A DNA stretch of 64,000 bases from NCBI RefSeq assembly GCF_016612995.1, contig NZ_JAEOAH010000018.1, forward strand, positions 33,741-97,740, read 5' to 3'. A program made the translations under genes and the position numbers. Of the stretch, positions 1 through 9,669 are shown one piece after another; positions within the stretch are counted from its first letter, which is position 1; each line of letters begins with the position of its first letter. This stretch comes from Viridibacillus soli (GTDB taxonomy: Bacteria > Bacillota > Bacilli > Bacillales_A > Planococcaceae). The notes beneath the pieces were generated by a model, which was given only the letters and a program-made list of their open reading frames with translations, was not told where the DNA came from and ran no database searches.

Positions 1-217
1 GGTTTAGAAAGACACCTACAAAGTCTCCTTTTTTAATTCCCTGTTCTAAAAGTTTGCGTGCAACTTCATTCGACATTTTGTTTATATCATTAAATGTAAA
101 TGATTGATTATTCATAGATATAGCTAAATGTTCTGGTGCATTACTTACAATCTCATAAAATTTGTCGATAATAGTCGTAATTACGTCTGATTTTTTCGTT
201 ACAAACTGTTTGCTCAT
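1..217 (-). CDS. Adenylate-forming enzyme (AMP-binding/NRPS-type adenylation domain), N-terminal part
   Basis: Only the first 72 codons lie in the window; the gene runs off the left edge. The visible part has the layout seen at the start of NRPS adenylation domains and related acyl-AMP ligases: a helix, then NAPEHLAISMNNQSFTFNDI and a segment ending in KKGDFVGVFLN (compare the common 'P-x-x-x-A-hydrophobic ... T/F-x-E-L/I-N ... G-V-x-x-x-D-x-V-G-hydrophobic'). The ATG is preceded by a good ribosome site (AAGGGTGA, about 4 nt away). It is divergent from the chemoreceptor at 348, with about 130 bp between them. Family is fairly sure; substrate and whether it is part of a larger synthetase cannot be told. 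Confidence 0.75.
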   Translation of the reverse strand, partial: MSKQFVTKKSDVITTIIDKFYEIVSNAPEHLAISMNNQSFTFNDINKMSNEVARKLLEQGIKKGDFVGVFLN

Positions 218-347
218 ATTGTCACCCTTATGTATTTTTGACTTTGTACAGTATCTATATTACATTATAAAAAGGAAAAATTCGACATAATTATAGATTA
301 TAAGGTCTAATTTTCCATAGGTAATTTAAATTAAGGAGAATAAGTGC

Positions 348-2090
348 ATGCAAAGAAGAAAATCATTTATTTTTAGAAATATTTTTATTTCTGTAGTAAT
401 CTCACTATTTATTGCTGTTGCCATCAGCTTGTCTAGCTATCTAGTAATCTCAGATATCTTAAAAGATGATATTAACAAAGAAGCTAGTAACATTATTAAT
501 TCACGGGCCGCAGAATTGGATATTGCTACAGTGAAGAAAGCTATGAAGGAGGATTATGATTCCCCAAATCAACAAGAGTTAATTACTTTTTTTGATAATA
601 TCACTAAGGCCAACAACAAAGTTGCTCAAGCTTATATTTTTAGTTCAGAGATTGTTGATGGAAATAAGACACCGCTAATTAGCTCCCCAACACCGATAGT
701 CGAGGCATTAAAAGAAGAGGGAATTGAAATAGGTGATCCATATCCACAGCCAGATCGTATTATTAAAGCTATTAAGAAAATGAAAGAAACGAAAACAACA
801 GTTGCGTCTGATATTTATAGCGATGATATAGGCTCTTGGATTACAGAATTATATCCACTAAAAGATGAAAACGGTAAAATCTTTGCTTACTTTGGGATTG
901 ATGTAAATGCCGATTTGTTTCATGAGAGCCAAGTTAAATTATTGAAAATGACCTTATTTGTTCTTCTTCCTGCTTTAATTTTAATCATTATTTTTCAAGT
1001 TTTTTATACTAGAAAATCCTTCAAGCCAATGAAAGAACTCATTAGAGGATTACATGAAGTTGGTAACGGTAATCTTAATGTAAACCTAAATGTAGAGAAG
1101 GATGACGAATTCGGACAAATCGTTGCACTTTTTAATAAAGTAATTAATAACATGAAACAACTGATTTATAAAGTTAAGGAAACTTCAGCTGAAATAAATC
1201 AAGCATCCTCCATTCTACGTCAAGGTGCAGAACAGACTGAAAAGGATTCTGTACAAATTACTCGTGATATCCAGGATATGAATGGTGGAATGAATACTCA
1301 GAAGGAATCTATTTCTCATACTGTACTAGCTATAGAAGAAGTAGCCTCTGCGATTCAAGTAATTGCAGGTAATTCATTAGATGTTAGTAATTCTTCAATA
1401 GAAATGGACGAAATATCTCGAGAAGGATTCAATTCCATTAATAGTCTAATTGAACAAATGGGTACAATTAATCTATCATTTAATAACACAACAAACGCAA
1501 TCACACAACTAAAGGAACGTTCTCAATCCATTCAAGATTTCCTTACGATTATCAGCTCGATTGCAGATCAAACAAATTTGCTTGCCTTAAATGCTGCAAT
1601 TGAAGCAGCAAGAGCAGGTGAAGCTGGAAAAGGATTTTCTGTTGTAGCGGCAGAGGTTAAGAAATTAGCCGAAGAATCAAGAGACTCTACAGATATGATT
1701 GCCAACATTATTAAAGAAATACAAACCGATACGGATAATGCTGTTAATCTGATTAGCCTAGGAAATAAGGAAATTACCCAAGGTGTTAGTATTGCTCAAG
1801 ATACCGAAACAATCTTTGGTAAAATTCAAACATTCACAAATCAAGTGGCAAATAATATAACTGAAGTATCAGCATCTGCTCAAGAAATTTCTGCAAATAC
1901 TGAAGAAATTACAGCTACATCTCAGCAGTTAGAAAATATTTCAACAACAAATACTACTATTACTGGTTCTATTAATAGAAAAATTCAAGAGCAAGAAGGT
2001 AACGTAAATAATATTTTTAATGCTTCTAACCAACTATATCAACTTTCTGACGAGTTAGAAAAATTAGTGGAAATATTTAAAGTAAAATGA
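348..2090 (+). CDS. Methyl-accepting chemotaxis protein (membrane chemoreceptor)
   Basis: A 580-residue transmembrane chemoreceptor that would relay an external signal to CheA/CheW. TM1 is about residues 9-33, the extracellular sensing region about 34-200 (Cache-like in size; ligand unknown), TM2 about 201-221, followed by a HAMP linker (about 222-275) and a long coiled-coil signalling domain. The conserved hairpin tip is at about 405-445 and contains [28 protein letters not shown] lies 8 nt before the ATG. It stands alone, without other che genes nearby, which is usual for receptor genes in Bacillales. A hairpin with a short T-run at 2222-2271 may end its transcript. Confidence 0.93.
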   Translation: MQRRKSFIFRNIFISVVISLFIAVAISLSSYLVISDILKDDINKEASNIINSRAAELDIATVKKAMKEDYDSPNQQELITFFDNITKANNKVAQAYIFSSEIVDGNKTPLISSPTPIVEALKEEGIEIGDPYPQPDRIIKAIKKMKETKTTVASDIYSDDIGSWITELYPLKDENGKIFAYFGIDVNADLFHESQVKLLKMTLFVLLPALILIIIFQVFYTRKSFKPMKELIRGLHEVGNGNLNVNLNVEKDDEFGQIVALFNKVINNMKQLIYKVKETSAEINQASSILRQGAEQTEKDSVQITRDIQDMNGGMNTQKESISHTVLAIEEVASAIQVIAGNSLDVSNSSIEMDEISREGFNSINSLIEQMGTINLSFNNTTNAITQLKERSQSIQDFLTIISSIADQTNLLALNAAIEAARAGEAGKGFSVVAAEVKKLAEESRDSTDMIANIIKEIQTDTDNAVNLISLGNKEITQGVSIAQDTETIFGKIQTFTNQVANNITEVSASAQEISANTEEITATSQQLENISTTNTTITGSINRKIQEQEGNVNNIFNASNQLYQLSDELEKLVEIFKVK

Positions 2091-2221
2091 TGGGTTAATT
2101 TCATAATTCTGAGACTAGTCATATCAATGACCTTCACTATTGGGTTATTTTCATGAAAAGAAAGTAGCATCCGAAGAGGTTGTTGCGTAGCTTACATTGG
2201 CAGACTAGGATAAAAGAAAGG

Positions 2222-2271
2222 GACTACCCGCAAAAGTCAGTTTTCAATGACAATTGCGGGTAGTCTCTTTT
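2222..2271 (+). terminator. Intrinsic terminator-like hairpin
   Basis: A perfect 12-bp stem (GACTACCCGCAA with its complement at 2254-2265) closes a 20-nt loop and is followed by TCTTTTG. It lies 130 bp after the chemoreceptor stop. Confidence 0.6.
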
Positions 2272-2538
2272 GCGATAAGGGATGTATAAAAAACTCAGTT
2301 CCTATTGGAATAATACTTGCTAATTCTTCATCATCATTATTATTCATACGAATACAACTGTGTCATACAGCTTTAAATTGGTCATTTAGTAAGATTAAAC
2401 ATGCTTTCATCAGTGGAGTTCAAGCCTACCGTGTTTTAATGAATTTTAGTTTAAGTTACCATTAGCTACTTGTCAGATTTCCTTAAGGAAGAAACGCTGA
2501 CAATGAATTAGTATGGGGTATCATTATTGCTCTAACTT
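2272..2538. other. Intergenic stretch before prkA, no supported gene
   Basis: AT-rich sequence without a ribosome site or a recognisable product. The one ORF here (2247-2465, 72 codons) starts inside the preceding hairpin and has no family resemblance, so it is not called. Confidence 0.5.
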
Positions 2539-2546
2539 CATACTAT
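2539..2546 (+). promoter_or_regulatory. Candidate sigma-E -10 element of prkA
   Basis: CATACTAT matches the sigma-E -10 consensus CATACAnT at 7 of 8 positions (n counted as a match) and lies 34 bp upstream of the proposed prkA start. The -35 region is not convincing. B. subtilis prkA is known to be a sporulation gene of the mother cell, which makes the match more credible. Confidence 0.35.
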
Positions 2547-2579
2547 GTTATAAAACAATCCATGGATGGAGGGAAGACG

Positions 2580-4475
2580 ATAGACATTTTAAGTAAGTTT
2601 AAGAGTTATCGTGAAGAAGAAAACAAACTGAAGTGGGAAGGCACGTTTGCGGATTACTTAAGCATATTAAAGGAAAGACCGGAAGTTGCTCAAACAGCCC
2701 ATTCACGTGTGTACAATATGATTAAAAGTTCTGGATTAGAGGAAAGAGACGGACAAAAATTGTATCAGTTTTTTGGACAAGAAATTTTCGGACTTGAGAC
2801 AGCAATTGAGAGACTGGTGGAGGAATACTTTCATCCTGCAGCAAGAAGATTAGATGTCCGAAAACGGATTTTACTATTGATGGGACCCGTAAGTGGGGGG
2901 AAATCGACGATTGTGACATTGCTGAAACGGGGGATTGAGCAATATTCACGGACAGACGAAGGAGCAGTTTACGCCATAAAAGGATGTCCGATGCATGAAG
3001 ATCCACTCCATCTTATTCCACATCATTTGCGTAATGATTTTAATGAAGAGTATGGTTTGAGGATAGAGGGTAATTTATCGCCTTTAAACACGATGAGGCT
3101 TGAAAAGGAATATGACGGACATATTGAAAATGTTTTAATCGAGCGTATTACCTTTTCCGAAGATAAACGTGTTGGAATTGGGACATTTACACCTTCTGAT
3201 CCGAAATCACAAGACATTGCAGATTTAACTGGTAGCATTGATTTTTCAACGATTGCGGAATTTGGTTCTGAATCAGATCCTCGTGCTTATCGTTTTGATG
3301 GGGAACTAAACAAGGCAAATCGAGGCATGATGGAATTTCAAGAAATGCTTAAATTAGATGAAAAATTTCTATGGAATTTATTATCCTTAACGCAAGAAGG
3401 AAATTTTAAAGCAGGTAGATTTGCATTAATTAGTGCTGACGAGTTAATTGTTGCCCATACGAACGAAACTGAATATCGATCTTTTATTTCAAATAAAAAG
3501 AACGAGGCACTTCACTCAAGAATTATCGTGATGCCTATTCCTTATAATTTAAAAGTAAGTCAGGAAGAACGAATCTACGAAAAAATGATTAAAGAAAGCG
3601 ACATATCGCATGTTCATATTGCCCCTCATGCATTAAAAGCCGCTGCAATCTTTTCCGTCTTAACAAGGCTTGAATTACCGAAAAAACAAGGTGTTGACCT
3701 TGTGAAAAAAATGCGTCTGTACGACGGAGAAAGTGTAGAAGGATATAACGTAGTTGACGTAGAGGAATTGAAAAAAGAGTATCCGAACGAAGGTATGAAT
3801 GGTATTGACCCACGTTATATCATTAATAGAATTTCTTCTGCCATCATTCGAAAAGAAGTACCATCTATTAATGCATTAGACGTATTACGTTCTCTTAAAG
3901 ATGGACTTGACCAACATCCTTCGATTACTCAAGAAGATCGGGAAAAATACATGAATTATATTGCAGTTGCTAGAAGAGAATACGATGAAATGGCTAAGAA
4001 TGAAGTTCAAAAAGCATTTGTGTATTCGTATGAAGAGTCCGCAAAAACATTAATGAATAATTACCTCGATAATGTTGAGGCTTTTTGTAATAAAAATAAA
4101 ATTCGAGATATGCTTACTGGAGAAGAAATGAATCCAGATGAAAAGCTGATGAGATCCATAGAAGAGCAAATTGGCATTTCAGAAAATGCGAAAAAGCCAT
4201 TTAGAGAGGAAATTTTAATCCGCATTTCGGCATATGCAAGAAAAGGAAAAAGATTTGAATACCATTCTCATGAAAGGTTACGGGAAGCAATTCAAAAGAA
4301 ATTGTTCGCTGATTTAAAAGATGTTGTGAAAATTACAACATCTTCTAAAATGCCAGATGAGTCTCAGCTTAAAAAGATTAACGATGTTGTCGCAAGGCTT
4401 ATAGATGAACATGGATATAATTCAACTTCAGCAAATGAATTATTACAATACGTAGGTAGCTTGCTGAATCGTTAA
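2580..4475 (+). CDS. prkA: PrkA family AAA+ protein (sporulation/stress; YeaG homologue)
   Basis: PrkA is an AAA+ P-loop protein, first described as a serine kinase and more recently reported as a protease, needed for normal sporulation. The N-terminal YREEE...LKWEGTF signature is clear; the Walker A loop GPVSGGKST is at about residues 102-110, and the PrkA C-terminal domain follows. Start choice is unusual. The B. subtilis protein begins MDIL and is 631 residues, and here the matching codon is ATA at 2580, giving exactly 631 residues, with GGAGGG 6 nt upstream. The in-frame ATG at 2562 has no ribosome site and would add six residues encoded by the Shine-Dalgarno itself. Followed by yhbH and spoVR, its usual partners. 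Confidence 0.93.
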   Translation: MDILSKFKSYREEENKLKWEGTFADYLSILKERPEVAQTAHSRVYNMIKSSGLEERDGQKLYQFFGQEIFGLETAIERLVEEYFHPAARRLDVRKRILLLMGPVSGGKSTIVTLLKRGIEQYSRTDEGAVYAIKGCPMHEDPLHLIPHHLRNDFNEEYGLRIEGNLSPLNTMRLEKEYDGHIENVLIERITFSEDKRVGIGTFTPSDPKSQDIADLTGSIDFSTIAEFGSESDPRAYRFDGELNKANRGMMEFQEMLKLDEKFLWNLLSLTQEGNFKAGRFALISADELIVAHTNETEYRSFISNKKNEALHSRIIVMPIPYNLKVSQEERIYEKMIKESDISHVHIAPHALKAAAIFSVLTRLELPKKQGVDLVKKMRLYDGESVEGYNVVDVEELKKEYPNEGMNGIDPRYIINRISSAIIRKEVPSINALDVLRSLKDGLDQHPSITQEDREKYMNYIAVARREYDEMAKNEVQKAFVYSYEESAKTLMNNYLDNVEAFCNKNKIRDMLTGEEMNPDEKLMRSIEEQIGISENAKKPFREEILIRISAYARKGKRFEYHSHERLREAIQKKLFADLKDVVKITTSSKMPDESQLKKINDVVARLIDEHGYNSTSANELLQYVGSLLNR

Positions 4476-4490
4476 TGATAAGAAAAATGC

Positions 4491-4590
4491 TAAAGTGCCC
4501 TTTTAACTTCCAGCTAGACATCTACAATATACTTTCTTGTTTTTTTCATAAGGGTGTCCAAATAATCTTTAGGGCACTCTTTTTTATTTC
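4491..4590 (+). terminator. Possible terminator after prkA
   Basis: TAAAGTGCCCT pairs with AGGGCACTCT across an unusually long loop (about 70 nt) and is followed by TTTTTTA. The long loop makes this weaker than other terminators in the window. The rest of the gap to yhbH (to 4797) shows no gene. Confidence 0.4.
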
Positions 4591-4797
4591 CAATGAAAAG
4601 TCAAATAATTCGCATAATTAACATAGTATAAGAAAAATGGATTTCTCCCCTACGTAGTTTCACATCAGGTGGAGAACTTTCTAAGAGTCGTACTTAACGA
4701 TTCAAAATCTAGACACAATGTTTTTTGCGACGACGGTGAAACGTCAGTCGTAAATAGGCTAAGGCGAATTTGATTTTATAGATGGGTGAGGATAAAA

Positions 4798-5961
4798 ATG
4801 ACCGAAAATCATAATAAACGTTTTGTCATCTCTCAGGAAAATTGGTCTCTCCATCGTAAAGGGTACCAGGATCAACAACGTCATATGGAAAAAGTAAAAG
4901 ATGCTATTAAGAACAATTTACCAGATTTAGTGAGCGAAGAAAGCATTATTATGTCCAATGGTCGCAAGGCAATTAAAATCCCTATACGATCTTTAGATGA
5001 ATATAAAATTCGTTACAACAATGATAATTCAAAGCATGTTGGCCAAGGACAAGGTGACAGTAAGGTAGGAGATGTAGTAGCCCGCGACTCAAGTCCTGGG
5101 GATCAAGGTGTAGGAAGAGGTAAAGGTAAAGAAGCTGGTGACAAGCCTGGTGAAGATTACTATGAGGCAGAAATTAGTCTTGAAGAAATAGAGAAAGCCT
5201 TATTTAAAGAGTTAGAGTTACCCAATTTACAACAGAAAGAAATGGCAGATATCGCAACAGAAAAAATTGAGTTTAACGATATACGAAGAAAAGGTCTTAT
5301 GGGCAATATCGATAAGAAGCGAACAATCCTAAATGCTATTAAACGCAATGCCATAAAAGGAAAAGCAGAGATTACACCCATCCATAATGACGATTTACGA
5401 TTTAAAACGTGGGATGAGGTGACGAAACCGGAATCGAAGGCAGTAGTTCTTGCTATGATGGATACAAGTGGTTCAATGGGGAAATTTGAAAAGTATTGTG
5501 CAAGAAGCTTTTTCTTTTGGATGACAAGATTTTTACGCTCTAAGTATGAAACGGTTGAAATTGAATTTATTGCTCACCATACGGCAGCAAAAGTTGTGTC
5601 AGAGGAAGAATTTTTCACAAAAGGAGAGAGCGGAGGAACGCTTTGTTCATCTGCCTATTTAAAAGCATTAGAACTTATTAAGCAGAAATATAATCCAGTC
5701 AGATATAATATTTATCCTGTTCATTTTTCAGATGGAGAAAACATGACAACGGACAATGAGGTATGCTTGAAATTGGTTCAGGAATTAATGGAGATATCCA
5801 GTATGTTCGGATATGGAGAAGTAAATGAACATAATCGTTTTTCCACATTAATGTATAATTATAAAAAAATTGAGAACCCGAAGTTTCGCCACTATGTTTT
5901 GAGATATAAAAGTGACGTTTATGAAGCATTAAAAAGCTTTTTCCAAAAAGTAGAGTCTTAA
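4798..5961 (+). CDS. yhbH: Sporulation protein YhbH, DUF444 (YeaH homologue)
   Basis: A 387-residue DUF444 protein. The N-terminus carries the family pattern [15 protein letters not shown] Gly/Lys-rich low-complexity linker follows (about residues 85-120), and the C-terminal half is a von Willebrand A-like fold with a MIDAS-type DTSGSMG beginning at D222. DUF444 proteins are nearly always encoded beside PrkA and SpoVR, as here, and are thought to act with them; the molecular role is not established. ATG 4798 is preferred to the in-frame GTG at 4786 because GGGTGAGGA lies just before it and the homologues begin near there. Confidence 0.93.
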   Translation: MTENHNKRFVISQENWSLHRKGYQDQQRHMEKVKDAIKNNLPDLVSEESIIMSNGRKAIKIPIRSLDEYKIRYNNDNSKHVGQGQGDSKVGDVVARDSSPGDQGVGRGKGKEAGDKPGEDYYEAEISLEEIEKALFKELELPNLQQKEMADIATEKIEFNDIRRKGLMGNIDKKRTILNAIKRNAIKGKAEITPIHNDDLRFKTWDEVTKPESKAVVLAMMDTSGSMGKFEKYCARSFFFWMTRFLRSKYETVEIEFIAHHTAAKVVSEEEFFTKGESGGTLCSSAYLKALELIKQKYNPVRYNIYPVHFSDGENMTTDNEVCLKLVQELMEISSMFGYGEVNEHNRFSTLMYNYKKIENPKFRHYVLRYKSDVYEALKSFFQKVES

Positions 5962-6023
5962 GTTGGAGAAGGATGGTGCCAAGCACTCATTCCCTAATAA
6001 TATACACGGAGGGATGTAGATAA

Positions 6024-7424
6024 ATGGAAAAAGAGCTTCACCTGGCGATTGATGAAATTACGGAAATTGCGACAGGGTTTGGGCTAGACTTTTATCCAAT
6101 GCGTTATGAGATATGCCCTGCAGATATTATTTATACATTCGGAGCATACGGCATGCCTACTCGTTTCTCTCATTGGAGTTTTGGGAAACAATTCCATAAA
6201 ATGAAGTTGCAATACGATTTAGGTTTAAGTCAAATTTACGAGCTTGTGATTAACTCTAACCCTTGCTATGCATTTTTACTCGATACAAATAAATTGATAC
6301 AAAATAAGCTAATCATCGCGCACGTTTTGGCTCACTGTGACTTTTTTAAAAATAACGTTCGCTTCTCCAATACAAGACGCGATATGGTCGAGAGTATGAC
6401 AGCAACAGCCGAGCGAATTGCCAACTATGAAATGCTCTACGGGAAAGATGAAGTAGAACAGTTTTTAGATGCTGTGTTAGCCATTCAAGAGCATATCGAT
6501 CCATCCATACAACGACCGAAGCTGTTAATGCACGATTATGATACGGATGATGACGAGGACATCACACCAAAAACACCCTATGATGATCTTTGGAATTTAG
6601 GCCAAAAAGAAAAAGAACAGAAGATAATACGACAAAGAAAGAAACAGTTTCCACTAAAACCAGAAAAAGATCTGTTGCTATTCATCGAGCAATACAGTCG
6701 TGAGCTAGAGGAGTGGCAACGAGATATATTAACGATGATGCGTGAGGAAATGCTCTATTTCTGGCCACAATTAGAAACGAAAATTATGAATGAAGGCTGG
6801 GCTTCCTACTGGCATCAACGTATTATGAGAGAACTAAATTTAACAGCGACTGAAACGATTGAATATGCGAAGTTAAACTCAGGTGTTGTTCAACCGTCAA
6901 AAACGTCGATCAATCCCTATTATCTTGGACTGAAAATTTTTGAAGATATTGAGAAGAGATACGATTCCCCAACTGAAGAGATGAGAAAATTAGGGGTGAA
7001 ACCAAATTCTGGTCGAGAGAAAATGTTTGAAGTACGAGAAGTCGAATCGGACAGTTCCTTTATACGAAACTATTTAACAAAAGACTTAGTGAAGCAAGAA
7101 GATCTTTATTTATTTGAGAAAAAAGGAAATGAATATCGAATTTCAGATCAAGATTACGAAAGAGTACGAGATCAACTTGTATCGATGCGAGTGAATGGTG
7201 GATTTCCACATATTGTTGTGAAAAATGGAGATTATTTACGAAATGGTGAATTATATTTAGTACACGGATATGAGGGAACAGAACTCGATTCCCGTTATTT
7301 AGAAAATGTTCTCCCGTATATTTATCAGTTATGGGGGCGCCCTGTTCATGTAGAAACGTATAGTGAAAAAAAGTCAGTTCTTTATTCGTATGATGGTAAA
7401 AAAAATTCTCGGCGATTTGTATAA
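6024..7424 (+). CDS. spoVR: Stage V sporulation protein R (SpoVR/YcgB family)
   Basis: A 466-residue soluble protein, close to the B. subtilis SpoVR length, which is needed for spore cortex formation. The opening block with [19 protein letters not shown] and the following [13 protein letters not shown] are diagnostic. The distal part keeps the [13 protein letters not shown] block. It lies 62 bp after yhbH, completing the prkA-yhbH-spoVR trio that in enterobacteria appears as yeaG-yeaH-ycgB. GGAGGGATG lies about 11 nt before the ATG. Biochemical function remains unknown. Confidence 0.95.
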   Translation: MEKELHLAIDEITEIATGFGLDFYPMRYEICPADIIYTFGAYGMPTRFSHWSFGKQFHKMKLQYDLGLSQIYELVINSNPCYAFLLDTNKLIQNKLIIAHVLAHCDFFKNNVRFSNTRRDMVESMTATAERIANYEMLYGKDEVEQFLDAVLAIQEHIDPSIQRPKLLMHDYDTDDDEDITPKTPYDDLWNLGQKEKEQKIIRQRKKQFPLKPEKDLLLFIEQYSRELEEWQRDILTMMREEMLYFWPQLETKIMNEGWASYWHQRIMRELNLTATETIEYAKLNSGVVQPSKTSINPYYLGLKIFEDIEKRYDSPTEEMRKLGVKPNSGREKMFEVREVESDSSFIRNYLTKDLVKQEDLYLFEKKGNEYRISDQDYERVRDQLVSMRVNGGFPHIVVKNGDYLRNGELYLVHGYEGTELDSRYLENVLPYIYQLWGRPVHVETYSEKKSVLYSYDGKKNSRRFV

Positions 7425-7443
7425 AACTAAATATGAAAATGAT

Positions 7444-7483
7444 GAGCTCTTGAATTGATACATTCATGGGCTCTATTTGTTTA
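7444..7483 (+). terminator. Terminator after spoVR
   Basis: A 12-position stem (GAGCTCTTGAAT with ATTCATGGGCTC, one mismatch, one G-T pair) with a 6-nt loop, followed by TATTTGTTTAAT. It lies 20 bp after the spoVR stop. Confidence 0.7.
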
Positions 7484-7609
7484 ATATGTAACTGAATAAA
7501 AATAATAAATTTGAATAATAACACTGAAATTAAGTATTGGGATACACGAAATATCTCGAATAAATTTTTGCCCATTTCCATATGTATATAGAGGGAAGGG
7601 GCGAATTAG

Positions 7610-7912
7610 ATGGTTTCAACGGAAACACTAAGTATTCAAGGTTATTTCTTCAAGGCTGTAACTGTTCGTTTACCAAAAACAACATTGTTAACGATTTCTA
7701 ATGATGTAGGCTATATCATGTGTGGTGCGTTAGACGTTGGACTTTTGAATAGTAAGTTAGCAGATCGTAAAATAATTGCTGGTCGAGCGGTTGGTGTGAA
7801 GACAATTGAACAATTGTTAAAAGCACCGCTTGAGTCCATTACACTTGAAGCAGAGCAACTTGGAATTGTGAATGGAATGATTGGAGAAGAAGCATTGTTA
7901 AAGATGATCTGA
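7610..7912 (+). CDS. yunC: YunC family protein (DUF1805)
   Basis: A 100-residue protein matching the compact DUF1805 fold. The signature GYIMCGALDVGLLN is followed by AGRAVGVKTIEQLL, as in B. subtilis YunC. It is single-domain, has no signal peptide or membrane segment, and is transcribed alone between two terminators. AGGGGCGA lies 6-12 nt before the ATG. Function is unknown in the literature I can recall. Confidence 0.9.
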   Translation: MVSTETLSIQGYFFKAVTVRLPKTTLLTISNDVGYIMCGALDVGLLNSKLADRKIIAGRAVGVKTIEQLLKAPLESITLEAEQLGIVNGMIGEEALLKMI

Positions 7913-7984
7913 ACGCTCCTAAGACTAAGAAATAAATAGTAATAACAATGTTAAGTAGCGTTAGAAAAAATAATAATATTTGAG

Positions 7985-8041
7985 CTAAAGGGTCAATCTC
8001 CGTTACGTAAAGTAAAAGGAGGCTGCCCCTTTTAGTTTTTA
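7985..8041 (+). terminator. Terminator after yunC
   Basis: CTAAAGGGTCAATCTCC pairs imperfectly with GGAGGCTGCCCCTTTTAG around a 16-nt loop, followed by TTTTTAT. Confidence 0.6.
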
Positions 8042-8197
8042 TTTGGCTATCATCAAAAATAATCCGCTTAGCTAAAGAACGCACCGAGGGCTTTTTAGTG
8101 AGCTAAGGGGCAAAATATTGTAGTCAATATATCTTATAATAATTGATTTACTGGGAATAATAAGGAAAAAACAATAGAATTGAAAGGACGTGGTATT

Positions 8198-8902
8198 GTG
8201 GACTTTTTTCATGGACAAGAATCTCTTACAGCAATTCAATGGATTCTAAGAGCGATTGTTGCTTTTCTCTTTTTACTCTTAGCGGCGAAAATTATGGGGC
8301 AACGTTCTATTTCTCAGCTGAGATTAATCGATTTCGCTATGGCAATATCTATTGGTAATATTATTGCCCATCCTTTGTCTGATGAAGGACGGGGGATGAA
8401 AGGTTCCATGATAACCATATCCGTTTTAGTTGTTTTATATTCAGTAGTTGTATTATTGAGCCTTAAATGGGTTTCGTTTAGACATTTGATAGATTCCTCT
8501 CCAATCCCACTTATTAAAAATGGTCAAATTGTTTCGAAAAACTTAACAAAAGCAAGGATTTCCGTTGATTTACTTTTATCTGAGTTAAGAAAAGAAAAGA
8601 TAGAGGATGTTCAAAAAGTCGCCCTCGCATTATGGGAACCAGACGGAACTATTTCAAGTTTTTTATACCCTCAATACCAAACACTAACGCGAGCAGATAT
8701 GAAGATTGTACCTGAACCTTTTTCTTTACCCTCTGTCCTTATTAAAGAGGGTAAAATTGATTACCATGAGTTAAACAAAACAAAGTGTAATGAGGATTGG
8801 CTAAAAAATAAAGTTACCTCAACGTATAACGTAGACATTAGCGATGTCTTATTAGCGACAATTGACAAAAATAATAACGTGAACGTTTTCCTTTATAAGT
8901 AA
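8198..8902 (+). CDS. DUF421 membrane protein (YetF/YcaP family)
   Basis: A 234-residue inner-membrane protein with three predicted N-terminal helices and a cytoplasmic C-terminal region. The family block ILRAIVAFLFLLLAAKIMGQ followed by RSISQLRLIDF, and then AISIGNIIAHPL, identify it. In sporeformers DUF421 paralogues include proteins linked to spore membrane and germination, but nothing here says which paralogue this is. The start is taken as GTG 8198 because AAGGAC lies just upstream; the TTG at 8180 would overlap that site. Monocistronic. Confidence 0.88.
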   Translation: MDFFHGQESLTAIQWILRAIVAFLFLLLAAKIMGQRSISQLRLIDFAMAISIGNIIAHPLSDEGRGMKGSMITISVLVVLYSVVVLLSLKWVSFRHLIDSSPIPLIKNGQIVSKNLTKARISVDLLLSELRKEKIEDVQKVALALWEPDGTISSFLYPQYQTLTRADMKIVPEPFSLPSVLIKEGKIDYHELNKTKCNEDWLKNKVTSTYNVDISDVLLATIDKNNNVNVFLYK

Positions 8903-8914
8903 AGCGTTCACGTT
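8876..8914 (+). terminator. Hairpin spanning the end of the DUF421 gene
   Basis: AACGTGAACG in the last codons is perfectly inverted as CGTTCACGTT just past the stop, with a 19-nt loop; the tail is GTTGATTT, so the U-run is weak. Confidence 0.4.
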
Positions 8915-9315
8915 GTTGATTTAAGAATTCATTTTAGGGCCAAGCATCTACAATAATGAATCGATATTCATGTGAATGGGGGCACCATAAAGTGTTGGGC
9001 GAGCATCTGGATAAATGTATTATTCGATATGCGGTTCATATGGATACCATTGTGTCTCCTGTCCACAAGTGTAAATTATTCACGGATACATTTCTCCCGC
9101 TACATGTGTTTAGAAAGAGCATTTTGGAGGTCATAGGAGTGACTATGAAGCAGATCTCATTACATAACCAAAGAACAAATACTAGTTCTTAGCAAAAAGG
9201 TGAATACAGCTACAGCTCAATATAATGAAATGAAAGGATGGATTATAGATATGAAAATATTCAATGGTCCTTTTTTATGTGTAGGATTATTAAAACGGTT
9301 GATGTAAGGAGAACT
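8915..9315. other. Intergenic stretch, no supported gene
   Basis: Together with the sites listed from 9316 to 9500, this fills the 767 bp between the DUF421 gene and the subtilase. The 78-codon ORF at 8956-9192 lacks a ribosome site and resembles no family. A 17-codon ORF from ATG 9251 also shows nothing recognisable. Confidence 0.45.
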
Positions 9316-9366
9316 ATGAAAGAACGTGAAAGTGATTTTGAACCAATTGATGAATTACCATTTTAA
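9316..9366 (+). CDS. Candidate 16-residue micropeptide ending IDELPF
   Basis: ATG preceded by GTAAGGAG at a 5-nt spacing opens a 16-residue ORF, MKERESDFEPIDELPF. The acidic tail ending in L-P-F resembles the C-terminal tip of bacterial SSB proteins (D-D-D-L-P-F type), which recruits replication and repair enzymes. No OB-fold precedes it. It could be a chance ORF, the last part of a decayed gene, or a real micropeptide. Its stop codon lies inside a perfect 16-bp inverted repeat. Confidence 0.22.
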   Translation: MKERESDFEPIDELPF

Positions 9367-9400
9367 GTATTTTCACTAATTCAGAAATACTTAAAATGGT
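9357..9400. repeat. Perfect 16-bp inverted repeat
   Basis: ACCATTTTAAGTATTT at 9357-9372 is exactly inverted at 9385-9400 around a 12-nt loop. No T-run follows (AATAGAAACT), so it is not a standard intrinsic terminator. Confidence 0.7.
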
Positions 9401-9500
9401 AATAGAAACTATAAAAGAATCTGTAGCTGACACAGAGGAAAAAATCCGTTATCAAATATGTGACAATTTTGTGGATATCGCTGTCGATAAAAGTAGATAG
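9396..9500 (+). CDS. Candidate 34-residue ORF, unrecognised
   Basis: An ORF from ATG 9396 to TAG 9500 encodes a charged peptide (begins MVIETIKESVADTEEK, ends VDIAVDKSR) with amphipathic character. There is no clear ribosome site; the region upstream is the inverted repeat. It may be a remnant of a larger gene. Low confidence. Confidence 0.15.
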   Translation: MVIETIKESVADTEEKIRYQICDNFVDIAVDKSR

Positions 9501-9669
9501 AATTTTATTCAACTTCTAGTGGAAGTCCGGTCTTTAAAGTTAAATTATCGGAAAATTAAGGAGACACAGTTACTATTAAAAAAAATATAATTTAATATTA
9601 TATATAAAATATGGTAAAATTGGAATGTAATAAAATACAAAGAATGAAATGTTATTTAGGGGGAATATT

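Noticed and set aside
2247..2465. 72-codon ORF before prkA
   Set aside because: It starts in a terminator hairpin, has no ribosome site and no recognisable product.
2562..2579. ATG 2562 as the prkA start
   Set aside because: It would place the ribosome site inside the coding region and add residues not seen in homologues; ATA 2580 fits better, though this awaits peptide evidence.
7060..7581. 173-codon minus-strand ORF opposite spoVR
   Set aside because: Mostly antisense to the well supported spoVR gene and without start signals.
8956..9192. 78-codon ORF
   Set aside because: No ribosome site and no family resemblance; composition is not gene-like enough to call.
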